A stretch of 54,430 nucleotides of DNA from an uncultured Gammaproteobacteria bacterium (GTDB taxonomy: Bacteria; Pseudomonadota; Gammaproteobacteria; Steroidobacterales; XN24): NCBI GenBank assembly GCA_937924335.1, contig CALDWW010000075.1, positions 1 through 54,430 of the forward strand, given 5' to 3'. A program made the position numbers and the translations under genes. The notes beneath the pieces were generated by a model, which was given only the letters and a program-made list of their open reading frames with translations, was not told the origin of the DNA and made no database searches. Positions 40,176 through 48,594 of this stretch are shown piece after piece (within the stretch, counting starts at the first letter, position 1; every line of letters begins with the position of its first letter).

Positions 40176-40571
40176 TCATGCCCCCAACTGGCTGTGGATG
40201 GCATTCAATAATTCGTCCCGGGTGAATGGTTTCGTCAGGTATTGCTCCGAGCCAACGATCCGCCCCCGGGCCCGATCGAATAACCCGTCTTTGCTCGACA
40301 GCATGATCACAGGAGTCGTACGGAACACTTTGTTGTGTTTTATCAGTGCACATGTCTGATACCCGTCGAGTCTGGGCATCATGATGTCCACGAAAATGAT
40401 GTTGGGATGATGGTCGGCGATCTTCGAAAGCGCATCGAAGCCGTCGACGGCCGTGAACACCTCACATCCCTCCCGGGAGAGTAATGTCTCCGCAGTCCTT
40501 CTGATGGTTTTGCTGTCATCGATGACAAGCACCTTCAGACCGCGCAGATCCTTGGGATTAACCCTCTCCAC
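40176..40571 (-). CDS. pilG: PilG response regulator (single receiver)
   Basis: The 131-residue receiver domain has IDDSKTIRR (Asp18, Asp19), phospho-acceptor Asp62 in IIFVDIMMPRLDG and the PilG-like SSKDGLFDRARGR loop. PilG promotes pilus extension and cAMP signalling in Pseudomonas. GTG start with AGGAGA upstream. First gene of the minus-strand Chp series; its promoter should lie in 40572-40813, shared with gshB. Confidence 0.92.
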   Translation of the reverse strand: MERVNPKDLRGLKVLVIDDSKTIRRTAETLLSREGCEVFTAVDGFDALSKIADHHPNIIFVDIMMPRLDGYQTCALIKHNKVFRTTPVIMLSSKDGLFDRARGRIVGSEQYLTKPFTRDELLNAIHSQLGA

Positions 40572-40813
40572 TACGTTCTCCTAGACATCCGGTCCGCTGG
40601 ACTCTTTGAGGCACCCTTGCAGCCGATCGCCCGCGTCCGCGCGAAGGCCCGCGACCGGCTTCCTTGGAGTGGCCTTTTAACATATTGAAGCGACGGTCGC
40701 CACGCGCTTCTTCGCCCCGACAGGACCCAGCCACGGCGATGCATGCTGCTATATTACGCGTGCTCGGCCAAACTGGGCGCGGCGACAGATTATCAGCAGG
40801 GGGCAACACTCGC

Positions 40814-41770
40814 ATGAGCCAGCAAAAACGACGCCTTGGCGTCGTCATGGATCGGATCGAAAGCATAAAGCCTGCGAAGGATAGCACCCTGGCCATGTTG
40901 CTCGAGGCAGCATCACGGGGCTGGCAACTCAGCTACATGGAACAGGCTGACCTGTGGGTTCGCGATGGCCGCCTTCAGGCCAGGACCCGGTCGCTGCAGG
41001 TGCGAGACGATCCGAAAGACTGGTTCGACCTCGAGGACCCGGTTGCCGAGCCCCTTGCAGACCTCGACGTGATCCTCATGCGCAAGGATCCGCCGTTTGA
41101 CATGGAGTACATCTACACGACCTATTTGCTCGGACGAGCCGAGCAGGCGGGGGTACTGGTGGTCAATCGGACCAACAGCCTCAGGGACGTTAGCGAGAAG
41201 GCCTACACCATGTGGTTCGCGGACTGCTGTCCGCCGACGCTCATCACCCGGTCCATGACTGAAATGGGCGCCTTTCTCGAGGAACAGGGCTCGATCGTGG
41301 TCAAACCGCTGGATGGCATGGGAGGGCGGTCGATATTTGTGGTCCATGCCGGGGACCCCAATGGCAACGTGATATTTGAAACCATCACGTCCGGCGGTAC
41401 ACATTTCGCGATGGCGCAGCGATATATCCCGGAGATCGTCGAAGGCGGCGACAAACGGATCCTGCTCATCGACGGGCAGCCATACCCGCACGCACTGGCT
41501 CGAATCCCCGCACCCGGCGATAACCGCGGTAATCTCGCAGTCGGCGCGCGAGCGGAGGGCCGGGAGCTGACGGATCGGGACCGCCGGATATGCGAACGCG
41601 TCGGTCCGGTCCTCAAGGACAAAGGCATCCTCTTCGCGGGTCTCGATGTCATCGGTGACTATCTAACCGAGATCAACGTCACCAGCCCCACCGGCATCCG
41701 TGAGCTCGAACGATTCTTCGGCGACAACATCGCGGGTCTGATGTTCGACGCTATCGAGTCGCGTCTGTGA
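40814..41770 (+). CDS. gshB: Glutathione synthetase
   Basis: The 318-residue ATP-grasp enzyme joins glycine to gamma-glutamylcysteine. Motifs: LGVVMDRIESIKPAKDST at the start, MRKDPPFDMEYIY, VVKPLDGMGGRSIF and INVTSPTGIRELE at the end. The ATG at 40814 is preceded by AGGGGG; the earlier ATG at 40664 would run through the pilG promoter region. Its stop overlaps the apbE start by four bases. It supplies glutathione for FrmA and FghA. Confidence 0.96.
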   Translation: MSQQKRRLGVVMDRIESIKPAKDSTLAMLLEAASRGWQLSYMEQADLWVRDGRLQARTRSLQVRDDPKDWFDLEDPVAEPLADLDVILMRKDPPFDMEYIYTTYLLGRAEQAGVLVVNRTNSLRDVSEKAYTMWFADCCPPTLITRSMTEMGAFLEEQGSIVVKPLDGMGGRSIFVVHAGDPNGNVIFETITSGGTHFAMAQRYIPEIVEGGDKRILLIDGQPYPHALARIPAPGDNRGNLAVGARAEGRELTDRDRRICERVGPVLKDKGILFAGLDVIGDYLTEINVTSPTGIRELERFFGDNIAGLMFDAIESRL

Positions 41771-42831
41771 CCGGGCACGGGCTCGTCGCCGGGCCGTTTC
41801 GGCTCCGATGGGCCATCTGTGCCGTGCTCCTTATCGTGGCAGCCTGCGCCCGGGATCCGGTCGAGACCCGCTATCGATTCACGGCCATGGGCACGTTGGT
41901 TGAGGTCACGATCTTCGACCATCCGCCGCTGGAGGCGGAGGCCGCGGCGCGGGATGTGGAGACCCTGTTTCTCGATCTTCAGCACCGCTGGGATCCATGG
42001 GATGACGGACCGCTTGGCCGCCTCAATCAGGCATTGGCTGCCGGCGGGTCGGTGCAGGTTGACCCCGGACTCGCCGCGATCATCGACCGCTCGAATGACA
42101 TTGCCCGCGCAAGTGGGGGCGCATTCGATCCTGCAGTGGGCTCGCTTGTGAAGCTGTGGGGATTCGACGACGCTGCAAACATCCCCGATAGACCGCCGTC
42201 CTCTATGACGATCCGGACCGCCCTGGAAGCCATGCAACCCTTGCCCGGAATCTGGGACCCGTCAACAGCCACGGTCGCAACAGCCCCGGGGGTGGCCATT
42301 GACCTGGGCGGCTTTGCAAAAGGCGAAGCAGTCGATCGCGCGATTTCACTCCTGCAGGAACACGGTGTCGCCAACGCGATTGTTAACGCCGGAGGGGATC
42401 TGCGCGCAATCGGCCGGCGTGGCAATCGACCCTGGAGGATCGGCGTGCGGGAGCCACGTCTGGAAGGCGTCCTGGCGGCGATAGAAGTATCCGGCGACCA
42501 GAGCGTGTTTACGTCCGGTGATTACGAGAGATTCTTCGAACTCGAGGGCCGACGGTATCATCACATACTGGACCCGAGAACGGGTTACCCCTCCCAGGGC
42601 CTGATCTCGGTGACGGTGCTCGCGGACAATGCGGCAACCGCGGATGCGGCCTGCACGGCGCTTATGGTGTCGGGCCCCGAGAGATGGCCGGGGGTCGCCT
42701 CAGGCCTGGGGCTGGACAAGGTCATGGTGGTTGAAGACACGGGCGTGATCCAGATAACTCCCGCGATGCATGGGAAGGTGCGCCTGCTGCGCGAAGACAG
42801 GCCCGATCTCCAGATCAGAGAGATTCCGTGA
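41767..42831 (+). CDS. apbE: FAD:protein FMN transferase (ApbE), lipoprotein
   Basis: The 354-residue protein begins at a GTG overlapping gshB. It has a hydrophobic segment ending in a lipobox (IVAAC), so it is probably an outer- or inner-membrane lipoprotein. ApbE family blocks are FTAMGTLVEVT, GFAKGEAVDRA, NAGGDLRAIG and HHILDPRTGYPSQG. ApbE attaches FMN covalently to Thr of redox proteins such as Nqr or Rnf subunits. The FMN target is not in this window. Confidence 0.93.
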   Translation: MTGHGLVAGPFRLRWAICAVLLIVAACARDPVETRYRFTAMGTLVEVTIFDHPPLEAEAAARDVETLFLDLQHRWDPWDDGPLGRLNQALAAGGSVQVDPGLAAIIDRSNDIARASGGAFDPAVGSLVKLWGFDDAANIPDRPPSSMTIRTALEAMQPLPGIWDPSTATVATAPGVAIDLGGFAKGEAVDRAISLLQEHGVANAIVNAGGDLRAIGRRGNRPWRIGVREPRLEGVLAAIEVSGDQSVFTSGDYERFFELEGRRYHHILDPRTGYPSQGLISVTVLADNAATADAACTALMVSGPERWPGVASGLGLDKVMVVEDTGVIQITPAMHGKVRLLREDRPDLQIREIP

Positions 42832-43196
42832 GAATCCTGCGCGCAGGCGATGTCCTGATCCTGCTCGCGGGCACGGCACTCGTGGGGGCATCCTATGCCG
42901 CCTTCTGGTCGCCGCGCGTCGAGGGCGACAAGGCGATCATCAGCGTCGGCCACGACACGGTGGCGCATGCTTCGTTGCTGGAGGACCGCAAGATCCCGAT
43001 CGATGGGCTACTGGGCCGCAGCCTGCTACAGATCGAGGACGGGCGGATAAGGTTCACCGAATCTCCCTGCCCAGGTCGATATTGCATTCACACCGGCTGG
43101 ATTTCCCGTACTGGCCAGGTCGCGGCATGCCTGCCGAACGGAGTCGTAGTCGAGGTCGAGGGTGGCGCCCGTGAGTTCGATGCGATAAACCTGTAG
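42828..43196 (+). CDS. NusG domain II-containing membrane-anchored protein
   Basis: The 122-residue protein has one N-terminal membrane helix (about residues 7-27) and a small beta domain with CPGRYCIHTG and CLPNGVVVEVEG, the signature of stand-alone NusG domain II proteins. Function unknown; the three cysteines could bind a metal or form a disulphide. These genes are often found beside apbE and Gx-type transporters. It overlaps apbE by four bases and lies four bases before the next gene. Confidence 0.85.
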   Translation: MRILRAGDVLILLAGTALVGASYAAFWSPRVEGDKAIISVGHDTVAHASLLEDRKIPIDGLLGRSLLQIEDGRIRFTESPCPGRYCIHTGWISRTGQVAACLPNGVVVEVEGGAREFDAINL

Positions 43197-43200
43197 CCCC

Positions 43201-43752
43201 ATGGCGGTCTCCCAAAGAGAATCGGAGCCGGTTTTCCCTACGGACAGGGAAGATCAGCTGGTGGCAGGGCTGGCGGCGCTGGCGATAGCGATCCACATTC
43301 TGGAGGCCGCATTCCCCAGCCCCCTGCCCGGCGTCAAACCGGGCCTCGCAAACGTGGTCACCGTGGTCGTTTATCTCCGTTATGGATTGCGCGTAGCCGC
43401 CTGGGTCGCGCTGCTCAGAGTGCTGGTCGGGAGCCTTCTGATCGGTACGTTTCTGAGCCCCACGTTCCTGCTCAGCGCAACAGGTGCCGTGGCCGCCATC
43501 GTCGTGCTGGGCGTGATCGGCGGTATCGGCCGCAGTGCGGTGGGCGCGGTCGGACTCAGCGTGGCGGCAGCGCTGGCGCACATGTCGGGACAGATCTGGG
43601 TGGCCTATTCGCTCTTCATACCGCATCCGGCGCTACTCAGCCTGGCCCCTGTCTTGCTGACGGCCGCTCTGGTTTTTGGCTGCGTGAGCGGATTGATCGC
43701 CGCGAGCGTCGACAGTCTGCTCCGCAGCAGAGGCAATCCGACGCATGAGTGA
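43201..43752 (+). CDS. Gx transporter family membrane protein (Hpre_diP_synt_I family)
   Basis: The 183-residue protein has five or six hydrophobic helices and the family block FPSPLPGVKPGLANVVTVVV, together with LRVLVGSLLIGTF. The family was once named heptaprenyl diphosphate synthase component I but resembles substrate-binding membrane units of ECF-type transporters. Location after apbE suggests a role in flavin or quinone supply outside the cytoplasm; this is inference. Overlaps the TonB-like gene by eight bases. Confidence 0.85.
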   Translation: MAVSQRESEPVFPTDREDQLVAGLAALAIAIHILEAAFPSPLPGVKPGLANVVTVVVYLRYGLRVAAWVALLRVLVGSLLIGTFLSPTFLLSATGAVAAIVVLGVIGGIGRSAVGAVGLSVAAALAHMSGQIWVAYSLFIPHPALLSLAPVLLTAALVFGCVSGLIAASVDSLLRSRGNPTHE

Positions 43753-44584
43753 CCACCCCTTCAGCCCTCCTCAGCGACTCTGGTACGCGATCGGAGCGGC
43801 AGCTTTGGCCCACGCTGCGATCATTGCGGGACTTGAGTTCCGGCCGCCTGACAACGCTGCCTCTCCGGCTATGCCGGCCCTGGAGATCGTCCTCTCCACC
43901 ACAGGCATCGAGGTCACTCCGGACGAGGATGCGGAGTACTTTGGCGTCGAGAATCAGCGTGGCGGAGGCAATACCGCCGACAATGTTCGGCCAGTCCTGC
44001 CGGAACCCGATCAGATGCCGTCGCCGGGCCAGGACCTGGCCGGCGACGATCATGAGCAGCCTTCCCCCCTATCCGGCTCGGAGAACAAGGATCTGGTGGC
44101 GACGCGGGACAACCCGGAACAGAAGGTTTTCCAGGACTTGCGGCCTGAGCAGCCGAGTTCGATAGCGGCAGCCCGACGTGCACTGACCCTTGCGCCACTG
44201 GCCCGGTCGCGGCAGCCGAGAGAACGCTTCCTGACCGTCAATACGCGCCAGACCTTGTTTGCAGGATATCTCGCGGACTGGAAGACCAAGGTCGAGCGGG
44301 TCGGTACACTGAATTTCCCTGACGAAGCGCGGCGTCTGAGCATGGAAGGCAGCCCCGTGCTCGAAGTCGCGCTGCGATCAGACGGCTCGCTGGCGGAAAT
44401 TCAGATACGCCGGTCTTCAGGCGAGGGGGCGCTTGACCAGGCTGCCATCCGGATCTTGCGCCTGGCGTCGCCCTTCGACCCCTTCCCCAGGGACCTGACG
44501 GATCGGTATCAAATCCTGAGATTCGCATATGAATGGCGTTTCGTGGACGCCAGCCTCACCGGGCAGGCCTCGCCCAATCGATAG
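43745..44584 (+). CDS. tonB: TonB-family energy transducer
   Basis: The 279-residue protein has a single membrane anchor (about residues 12-28), an acidic periplasmic spacer with only short Pro runs, and a C-terminal TonB domain (YLADWKTKVERVGTLNFPDEARR, LEVALRSDGSLAEI, FAYEWRF). It should transmit proton-motive force to TonB-dependent receptors; BtuB is the only one seen here. The P. aeruginosa gene at the same place (between gshB and algH) is also TonB-like. No exbB or exbD is nearby. Confidence 0.87.
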   Translation: MSDHPFSPPQRLWYAIGAAALAHAAIIAGLEFRPPDNAASPAMPALEIVLSTTGIEVTPDEDAEYFGVENQRGGGNTADNVRPVLPEPDQMPSPGQDLAGDDHEQPSPLSGSENKDLVATRDNPEQKVFQDLRPEQPSSIAAARRALTLAPLARSRQPRERFLTVNTRQTLFAGYLADWKTKVERVGTLNFPDEARRLSMEGSPVLEVALRSDGSLAEIQIRRSSGEGALDQAAIRILRLASPFDPFPRDLTDRYQILRFAYEWRFVDASLTGQASPNR

Positions 44585-44615
44585 GAAAACGGCGCCTGGT
44601 CCTATACTAACAACC

Positions 44616-45176
44616 ATGCAGACGCGGTTCCTTACCAACCAGTTCCTGATCGCCATGCCGACCATGGGCGACCCGAACTTCGACCATACGGTCACGTTCA
44701 TCTGCGAACACAATGACGACGGTGCCCTGGGACTCGTCATCAATCGGCCGTCCGGCATGCGCCTGGGCGACATATTCGAGCAGATGTCGCTCGACCCGTG
44801 GGAGCCACGCCTCGGCGAGTCACCGGTTCTTCACGGCGGTCCGGTGCAACCGGAACGCGGATTCGTCATTCACGACCGCGAAGGCGAGTGGGGATCTACC
44901 CTGCCTGTGTCCGACACGATACAGGTCACGACGTCGCGGGACGTTCTGGAATCGATGGCAGCCGGCAAGGGGCCGGACAACGCGCTGGTCGCGCTTGGCT
45001 ATGCCGGATGGGGATCAGGGCAACTGGAAGGGGAGATGTCGGCCAATGCGTGGCTGACGGTGCCCGCGGATCGCGACATCATCTTCACCATTCCGTTCGA
45101 GGAGCGATGGCGGGCGGCCGCCGCGCTGATCGGAATCGACATCGACCAGATCAGCAGTGATGTCGGGCACGCCTGA
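44616..45176 (+). CDS. YqgE/AlgH family protein
   Basis: The 186-residue protein shows the complete family pattern: FLIAMPTMGDPNFDHTV, GALGLVINRPSG, GGPVQPERGFVIH and ALGYAGWGSGQLE. Function is not settled; AlgH was tied to alginate regulation in Pseudomonas. The ATG at 44616 is the family start, though no ribosome site is evident; a TATACT (44603-44608) just upstream hints at an extra promoter but lacks a good -35. Overlaps ruvX by 20 bases. Confidence 0.92.
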   Translation: MQTRFLTNQFLIAMPTMGDPNFDHTVTFICEHNDDGALGLVINRPSGMRLGDIFEQMSLDPWEPRLGESPVLHGGPVQPERGFVIHDREGEWGSTLPVSDTIQVTTSRDVLESMAAGKGPDNALVALGYAGWGSGQLEGEMSANAWLTVPADRDIIFTIPFEERWRAAAALIGIDIDQISSDVGHA

Positions 45177-45663
45177 CCCAAGGGATGCTGTCCGGACGGG
45201 CAAACTGCTGGCCTTGGGCTTCGATTTCGGGGTGCGCCGCATCGGCGTTGCGGTCGGATCCGGCGCCACAGGAGCGGCGAGACCGCTGACCAGCATCCAG
45301 GCCCGCGACGGCAGGCCGCAATGGAGCGAGATCGACAGAATTGCGGCTGAGTGGAAACCGTCCATCCTGGTCGTGGGGCTGCCCTATAATAGCGACGGTT
45401 CCGAGAGCGAAATGACACGGCGGGCGCGCCGGTTCGGCCATCGTATCGGCAATCGCCTCAAGCTGCCCGTGGAGTTCGCGGACGAGCGATTTTCATCGCG
45501 GGAGGCCGAGGACCGGCTGCGACTGCAAAGGCACACCGGAGTCCGGCGCCGCAGGGTGCGCAAGGAAGACGTGGACGAGATGGCCGCGGCCATTATTCTG
45601 CAAGGCTGGATGGACGGGGAACAGGAACAAGGAAGAGAAGTCGATGATCAACCAGTTCGATGA
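45157..45663 (+). CDS. ruvX: Holliday junction resolvase-like / pre-16S rRNA nuclease YqgF
   Basis: The 168-residue RNase H-fold protein has GFDFGVRRIGVAVG with the first catalytic Asp, VGLPYNSDGSESEMTRRARRF, ADERFSS and a final DEMAAAIIL Asp motif. YqgF matures the 5' end of 16S rRNA. GTG 45157 and ATG 45160 are adjacent candidate starts. The order yqgE-yqgF is widespread in gammaproteobacteria. Its end overlaps pyrB by 20 bases. Confidence 0.93.
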   Translation: MMSGTPDPRDAVRTGKLLALGFDFGVRRIGVAVGSGATGAARPLTSIQARDGRPQWSEIDRIAAEWKPSILVVGLPYNSDGSESEMTRRARRFGHRIGNRLKLPVEFADERFSSREAEDRLRLQRHTGVRRRRVRKEDVDEMAAAIILQGWMDGEQEQGREVDDQPVR

Positions 45664-46618
45664 CCAGGGCCGATTGCGGCACCTGATTACGCTGGGCGGC
45701 ATGACCGGAAACCAGATCACAGCAATCCTGGATCGTGCAGAGGCCTTCCTCCGCCCGCCCGGAGATCTGCCGGCGTGGAGCGAGGCGCTCAAGGGGCTCA
45801 GCGTAGCCAATCTCTTCTTCGAACCGAGCACTCGCACCCGCGCTTCGTTTGAACTGGCTGGCAAACGACTCGGCGCCGACGTGCTCAATCTCGATATCAG
45901 CACCTCATCGAGGGCCAAGGGCGAGAGCCTGATCGACACCATCTACACCCTTGAAGCCATGCAGTGCGACGTCTTCGTCGTCCGTGATGCACAGGCGGGC
46001 GTGCCGGAGTACATAGCCGAGAATGTCGAGGATCATGTACGGGTATTGAACGCCGGCGAATCGCACGTCAATCACCCTACGCAGGGTCTCCTGGACACGA
46101 TGACCATCCGGCACCACAAGCCGGACTTCGGCAGCCTGGTGATCACCATACTCGGTGACGTGCGCCATTCCCGTGTTGCTCGCTCGCTGGCCCATGCCGT
46201 CGATGCTCTTGGCGCTGCAGAACTCCGGCTGGTCGCGCCGGACAATCTGCTCCCGGATGAGAATGACTTCCCTGGCGCCATGATTACCTCAGATGCGGAC
46301 CTCGGAGTCACAGATGCCGACGTCGTCATGGCGCTCCGGATCCAGAAAGAGCGCATGACCGAGAGCGACATTCCTGATCCGCAGGAGTATCACCGCCGAT
46401 TCGGCTTGGACGGCGAGCGCCTGCGCCTGGCCAAACCGGATGCCATCGTGATGCATCCGGGTCCGATGAACCGGGGTGTCGAAATCTCTTCAAAGGTCGC
46501 CGATGGGCCGCAATCCGTCATCAGGGAGCAGGTCACTAACGGCGTCGCCGTGCGGATGGCGGTGATGGAGGCTGTCGCCGGGCTGCCGATCGAGTCCCCC
46601 GAGGAGTATGCCGAGTGA
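45644..46618 (+). CDS. pyrB: Aspartate carbamoyltransferase catalytic subunit
   Basis: The 324-residue enzyme makes carbamoyl-aspartate in pyrimidine synthesis. The phosphate motif FFEPSTRTRASFE (residues 58-70), the HPTQGLLD motif and HPGPMNRGVE are intact. AAGGAAGAG precedes the ATG inside ruvX. No pyrI (regulatory chain) follows. In Pseudomonas, pyrR lies before pyrB and an inactive dihydroorotase-like pyrC' after it; here ruvX joins pyrB directly and pyrK follows. Confidence 0.96.
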   Translation: MINQFDDQGRLRHLITLGGMTGNQITAILDRAEAFLRPPGDLPAWSEALKGLSVANLFFEPSTRTRASFELAGKRLGADVLNLDISTSSRAKGESLIDTIYTLEAMQCDVFVVRDAQAGVPEYIAENVEDHVRVLNAGESHVNHPTQGLLDTMTIRHHKPDFGSLVITILGDVRHSRVARSLAHAVDALGAAELRLVAPDNLLPDENDFPGAMITSDADLGVTDADVVMALRIQKERMTESDIPDPQEYHRRFGLDGERLRLAKPDAIVMHPGPMNRGVEISSKVADGPQSVIREQVTNGVAVRMAVMEAVAGLPIESPEEYAE

Positions 46619-47517
46619 CGACGGCTGAAACGACCAGCAAATCACACCGGGGGACGATATTCGTCGAGGATGCGGAGATCCTCGAACAGTTCACCCACCC
46701 CGCGGACCAGTTCGTCCTGCGCGTGCGGGCGCCCCGCATCGCGGAGGTCGCGATGCCGGGTAGTTTCGCTCACATCACCTGTGCGCCAGGCCTGCCCATG
46801 CGGCGTCCGCTATCCATCATGAGGGCGGACCGCGATGAGGGCACGCTCGATTTCCTTTACAAGATTGTCGGCGAGGGGCTGGGCCGGCTGTCACAACGGC
46901 GACCGGGCGATTCCGTCAGCGTGCTGGGGCCGATCGGACAACCGTTCCGCCCGGACCCGGAACGGCCTCGTTCATTGCTCATCGGCGGCGGGGTCGGGAT
47001 TCCACCGATGGTGTTCCTGGCCGAACACATGGCAGCTGGCACGGATAGTGGATGGCAGCCGCTGGTTCTGATGGGATCGGAGGTACCGTTCCCGTTCCGT
47101 CTGACCCGCGTCGGCGAGCACCGCGGGCTGCCGGGAGCTGCGTCCGCGGCTATCGAAGACCTCCAGGCAAAGGACATCGTCAGTCGCCTGGCGAGCATGG
47201 CGGACCTGGATGGGTGCTATCGGGGCTACGTCACCGATCTGGCCGCCGAATGGCTGAGCGGACTGGCAGACAAGGAAATTGATGAGGTGACCATGTTCGC
47301 CTGCGGCCCGACGCCGATGCTTGAAGCCGCAGCCGCGGTCGCCAGGCGATTCGGCGTACCGTGCCAGGTCTCTCTGGAGGAATACATGGCCTGCGCGGTT
47401 GGTGGTTGCGCCGGCTGTGCCGTCGCTGTCCGGACAGACGACGGTGTCGCCATGAAGCGGGTTTGTGTCGACGGCCCGGTATTCGACGCAGAGGCCGTGT
47501 TCCCGCCGGCGGCCTGA
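46615..47517 (+). CDS. pyrK: PyrK-like dihydroorotate dehydrogenase electron-transfer subunit
   Basis: The 300-residue iron-sulfur flavoprotein has a ferredoxin-reductase FAD domain (MRRPLSIMR), an NAD-binding part (LIGGGVGIPP, MFACGPTPML) and a C-terminal 2Fe-2S site with Cys260, Cys265, Cys268 and Cys284 (CAVGGCAGC ... RVCVDGPVF). PyrK passes electrons from class 1B dihydroorotate dehydrogenase to NAD. GTG start overlapping the pyrB stop. No pyrD is in the window, so the partner is unproven; another oxidoreductase subunit is possible. Convergent with the pilus ATPase, six bases apart. Confidence 0.85.
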   Translation: MTTAETTSKSHRGTIFVEDAEILEQFTHPADQFVLRVRAPRIAEVAMPGSFAHITCAPGLPMRRPLSIMRADRDEGTLDFLYKIVGEGLGRLSQRRPGDSVSVLGPIGQPFRPDPERPRSLLIGGGVGIPPMVFLAEHMAAGTDSGWQPLVLMGSEVPFPFRLTRVGEHRGLPGAASAAIEDLQAKDIVSRLASMADLDGCYRGYVTDLAAEWLSGLADKEIDEVTMFACGPTPMLEAAAAVARRFGVPCQVSLEEYMACAVGGCAGCAVAVRTDDGVAMKRVCVDGPVFDAEAVFPPAA

Positions 47518-47523
47518 GACCGG

Positions 47524-48579
47524 TCAGCCGAAGTTGATCTTGGCCTCGAGATCGGCGGAGGAGTCGGCGTTCTCGAGAGCGGTGTCCAGGTCGATCTTGC
47601 CGTCCTTGTAGAGCTGATAGAGAGATACGTCGAAACTCTGCATACCCTCCTCCAGGCTCTCAATCAGCGCTTCCTTCACACCTGTGACATCGCCCTTCAT
47701 AGTCAGATCGGAGACGTGCGGGGTGTTGATCAGCACTTCTACGGCAGGCAGTCGCTTCTTGTCCTTGCCGATGACCAGTCGCTGCGCCACGATCGCATTC
47801 AGGTAATGCGACAGATCCATGAACAGCTGCTGGTGCTGATTCTGCGGGAACATGTTGATGATACGGTCGAGAGTCTCGGATGCGTTGTTGGCGTGCAGGG
47901 TGGCGACGCACAGGTGACCCGTTCCGGCCAGGGTGATCGCCGCCTGCATGGTCTCCCGATCCCGGATCTCACCGATCACGACAACGTCCGGCGCCTCACG
48001 CATGGCGCTCTTGAGCGCGCGGGCATAGGACTTGGTGTCCAACCCCAGCTCACGCTGGTTGACGATGGACTGTTTGTTAGGATGCAGGAACTCGATGGGC
48101 TCCTCGATCGTGACAATGTGGTTGGCGGTGTGCTCATTACGATGGTTGATCATCGCCGCGATGGTCGTGGACTTTCCTGAGCCGGTCGCCCCGACCATCA
48201 GCACCATACCGCGCTTGCGCATCGTCATTTTCTCGAGGATAGGCGGGACCCGGATGTCGTCGAGCCGCGGTACGTCCAGGGTCACGAAGCGCAGCACCAT
48301 GGCCAGGTTACCGCGCTGCCGGAATACGTTGGCGCGGAACCGGCCCATTCCCTGCAAAGAAATAGCGAAGTCGATCTCGAGCTCGCGCTCAAGGACATCC
48401 TTCTGGTGCTCGTTCATGATGCTGTGGGCGGCGTCGCGGACCTGATCAACCGTCAGCAGGTCCTTGCCCAGGGACATGATCTGCCCCTCTATCTTGATCT
48501 TGATCGCCGCCATGGGGGTGAAGAACAGATCCGAGGCGTTCTTCTCCGCCATCAGCTTGAGGAGCGGTTTGATGTCCAT
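47524..48579 (-). CDS. PilT/PilU-family pilus ATPase, second PilU-like copy
   Basis: The 351-residue AAA+ secretion-type ATPase has Walker A GATGSGKSTT, the Asp box TIEEPIEF, Walker B VVVIGEIRDRET and His box HANNASETLDR. The AIRNLIRE motif of true PilT is replaced by TPHVSDLTMKGDVTGVKE, as in PilU. The C-terminus stops soon after the domain, without the acidic tail of the neighbouring PilU. Last of three tandem genes, 15 bases after pilU; likely an accessory retraction motor. Confidence 0.9.
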   Translation of the reverse strand: MDIKPLLKLMAEKNASDLFFTPMAAIKIKIEGQIMSLGKDLLTVDQVRDAAHSIMNEHQKDVLERELEIDFAISLQGMGRFRANVFRQRGNLAMVLRFVTLDVPRLDDIRVPPILEKMTMRKRGMVLMVGATGSGKSTTIAAMINHRNEHTANHIVTIEEPIEFLHPNKQSIVNQRELGLDTKSYARALKSAMREAPDVVVIGEIRDRETMQAAITLAGTGHLCVATLHANNASETLDRIINMFPQNQHQQLFMDLSHYLNAIVAQRLVIGKDKKRLPAVEVLINTPHVSDLTMKGDVTGVKEALIESLEEGMQSFDVSLYQLYKDGKIDLDTALENADSSADLEAKINFG

Positions 48580-48594
48580 CGATATCCCTGCTAA

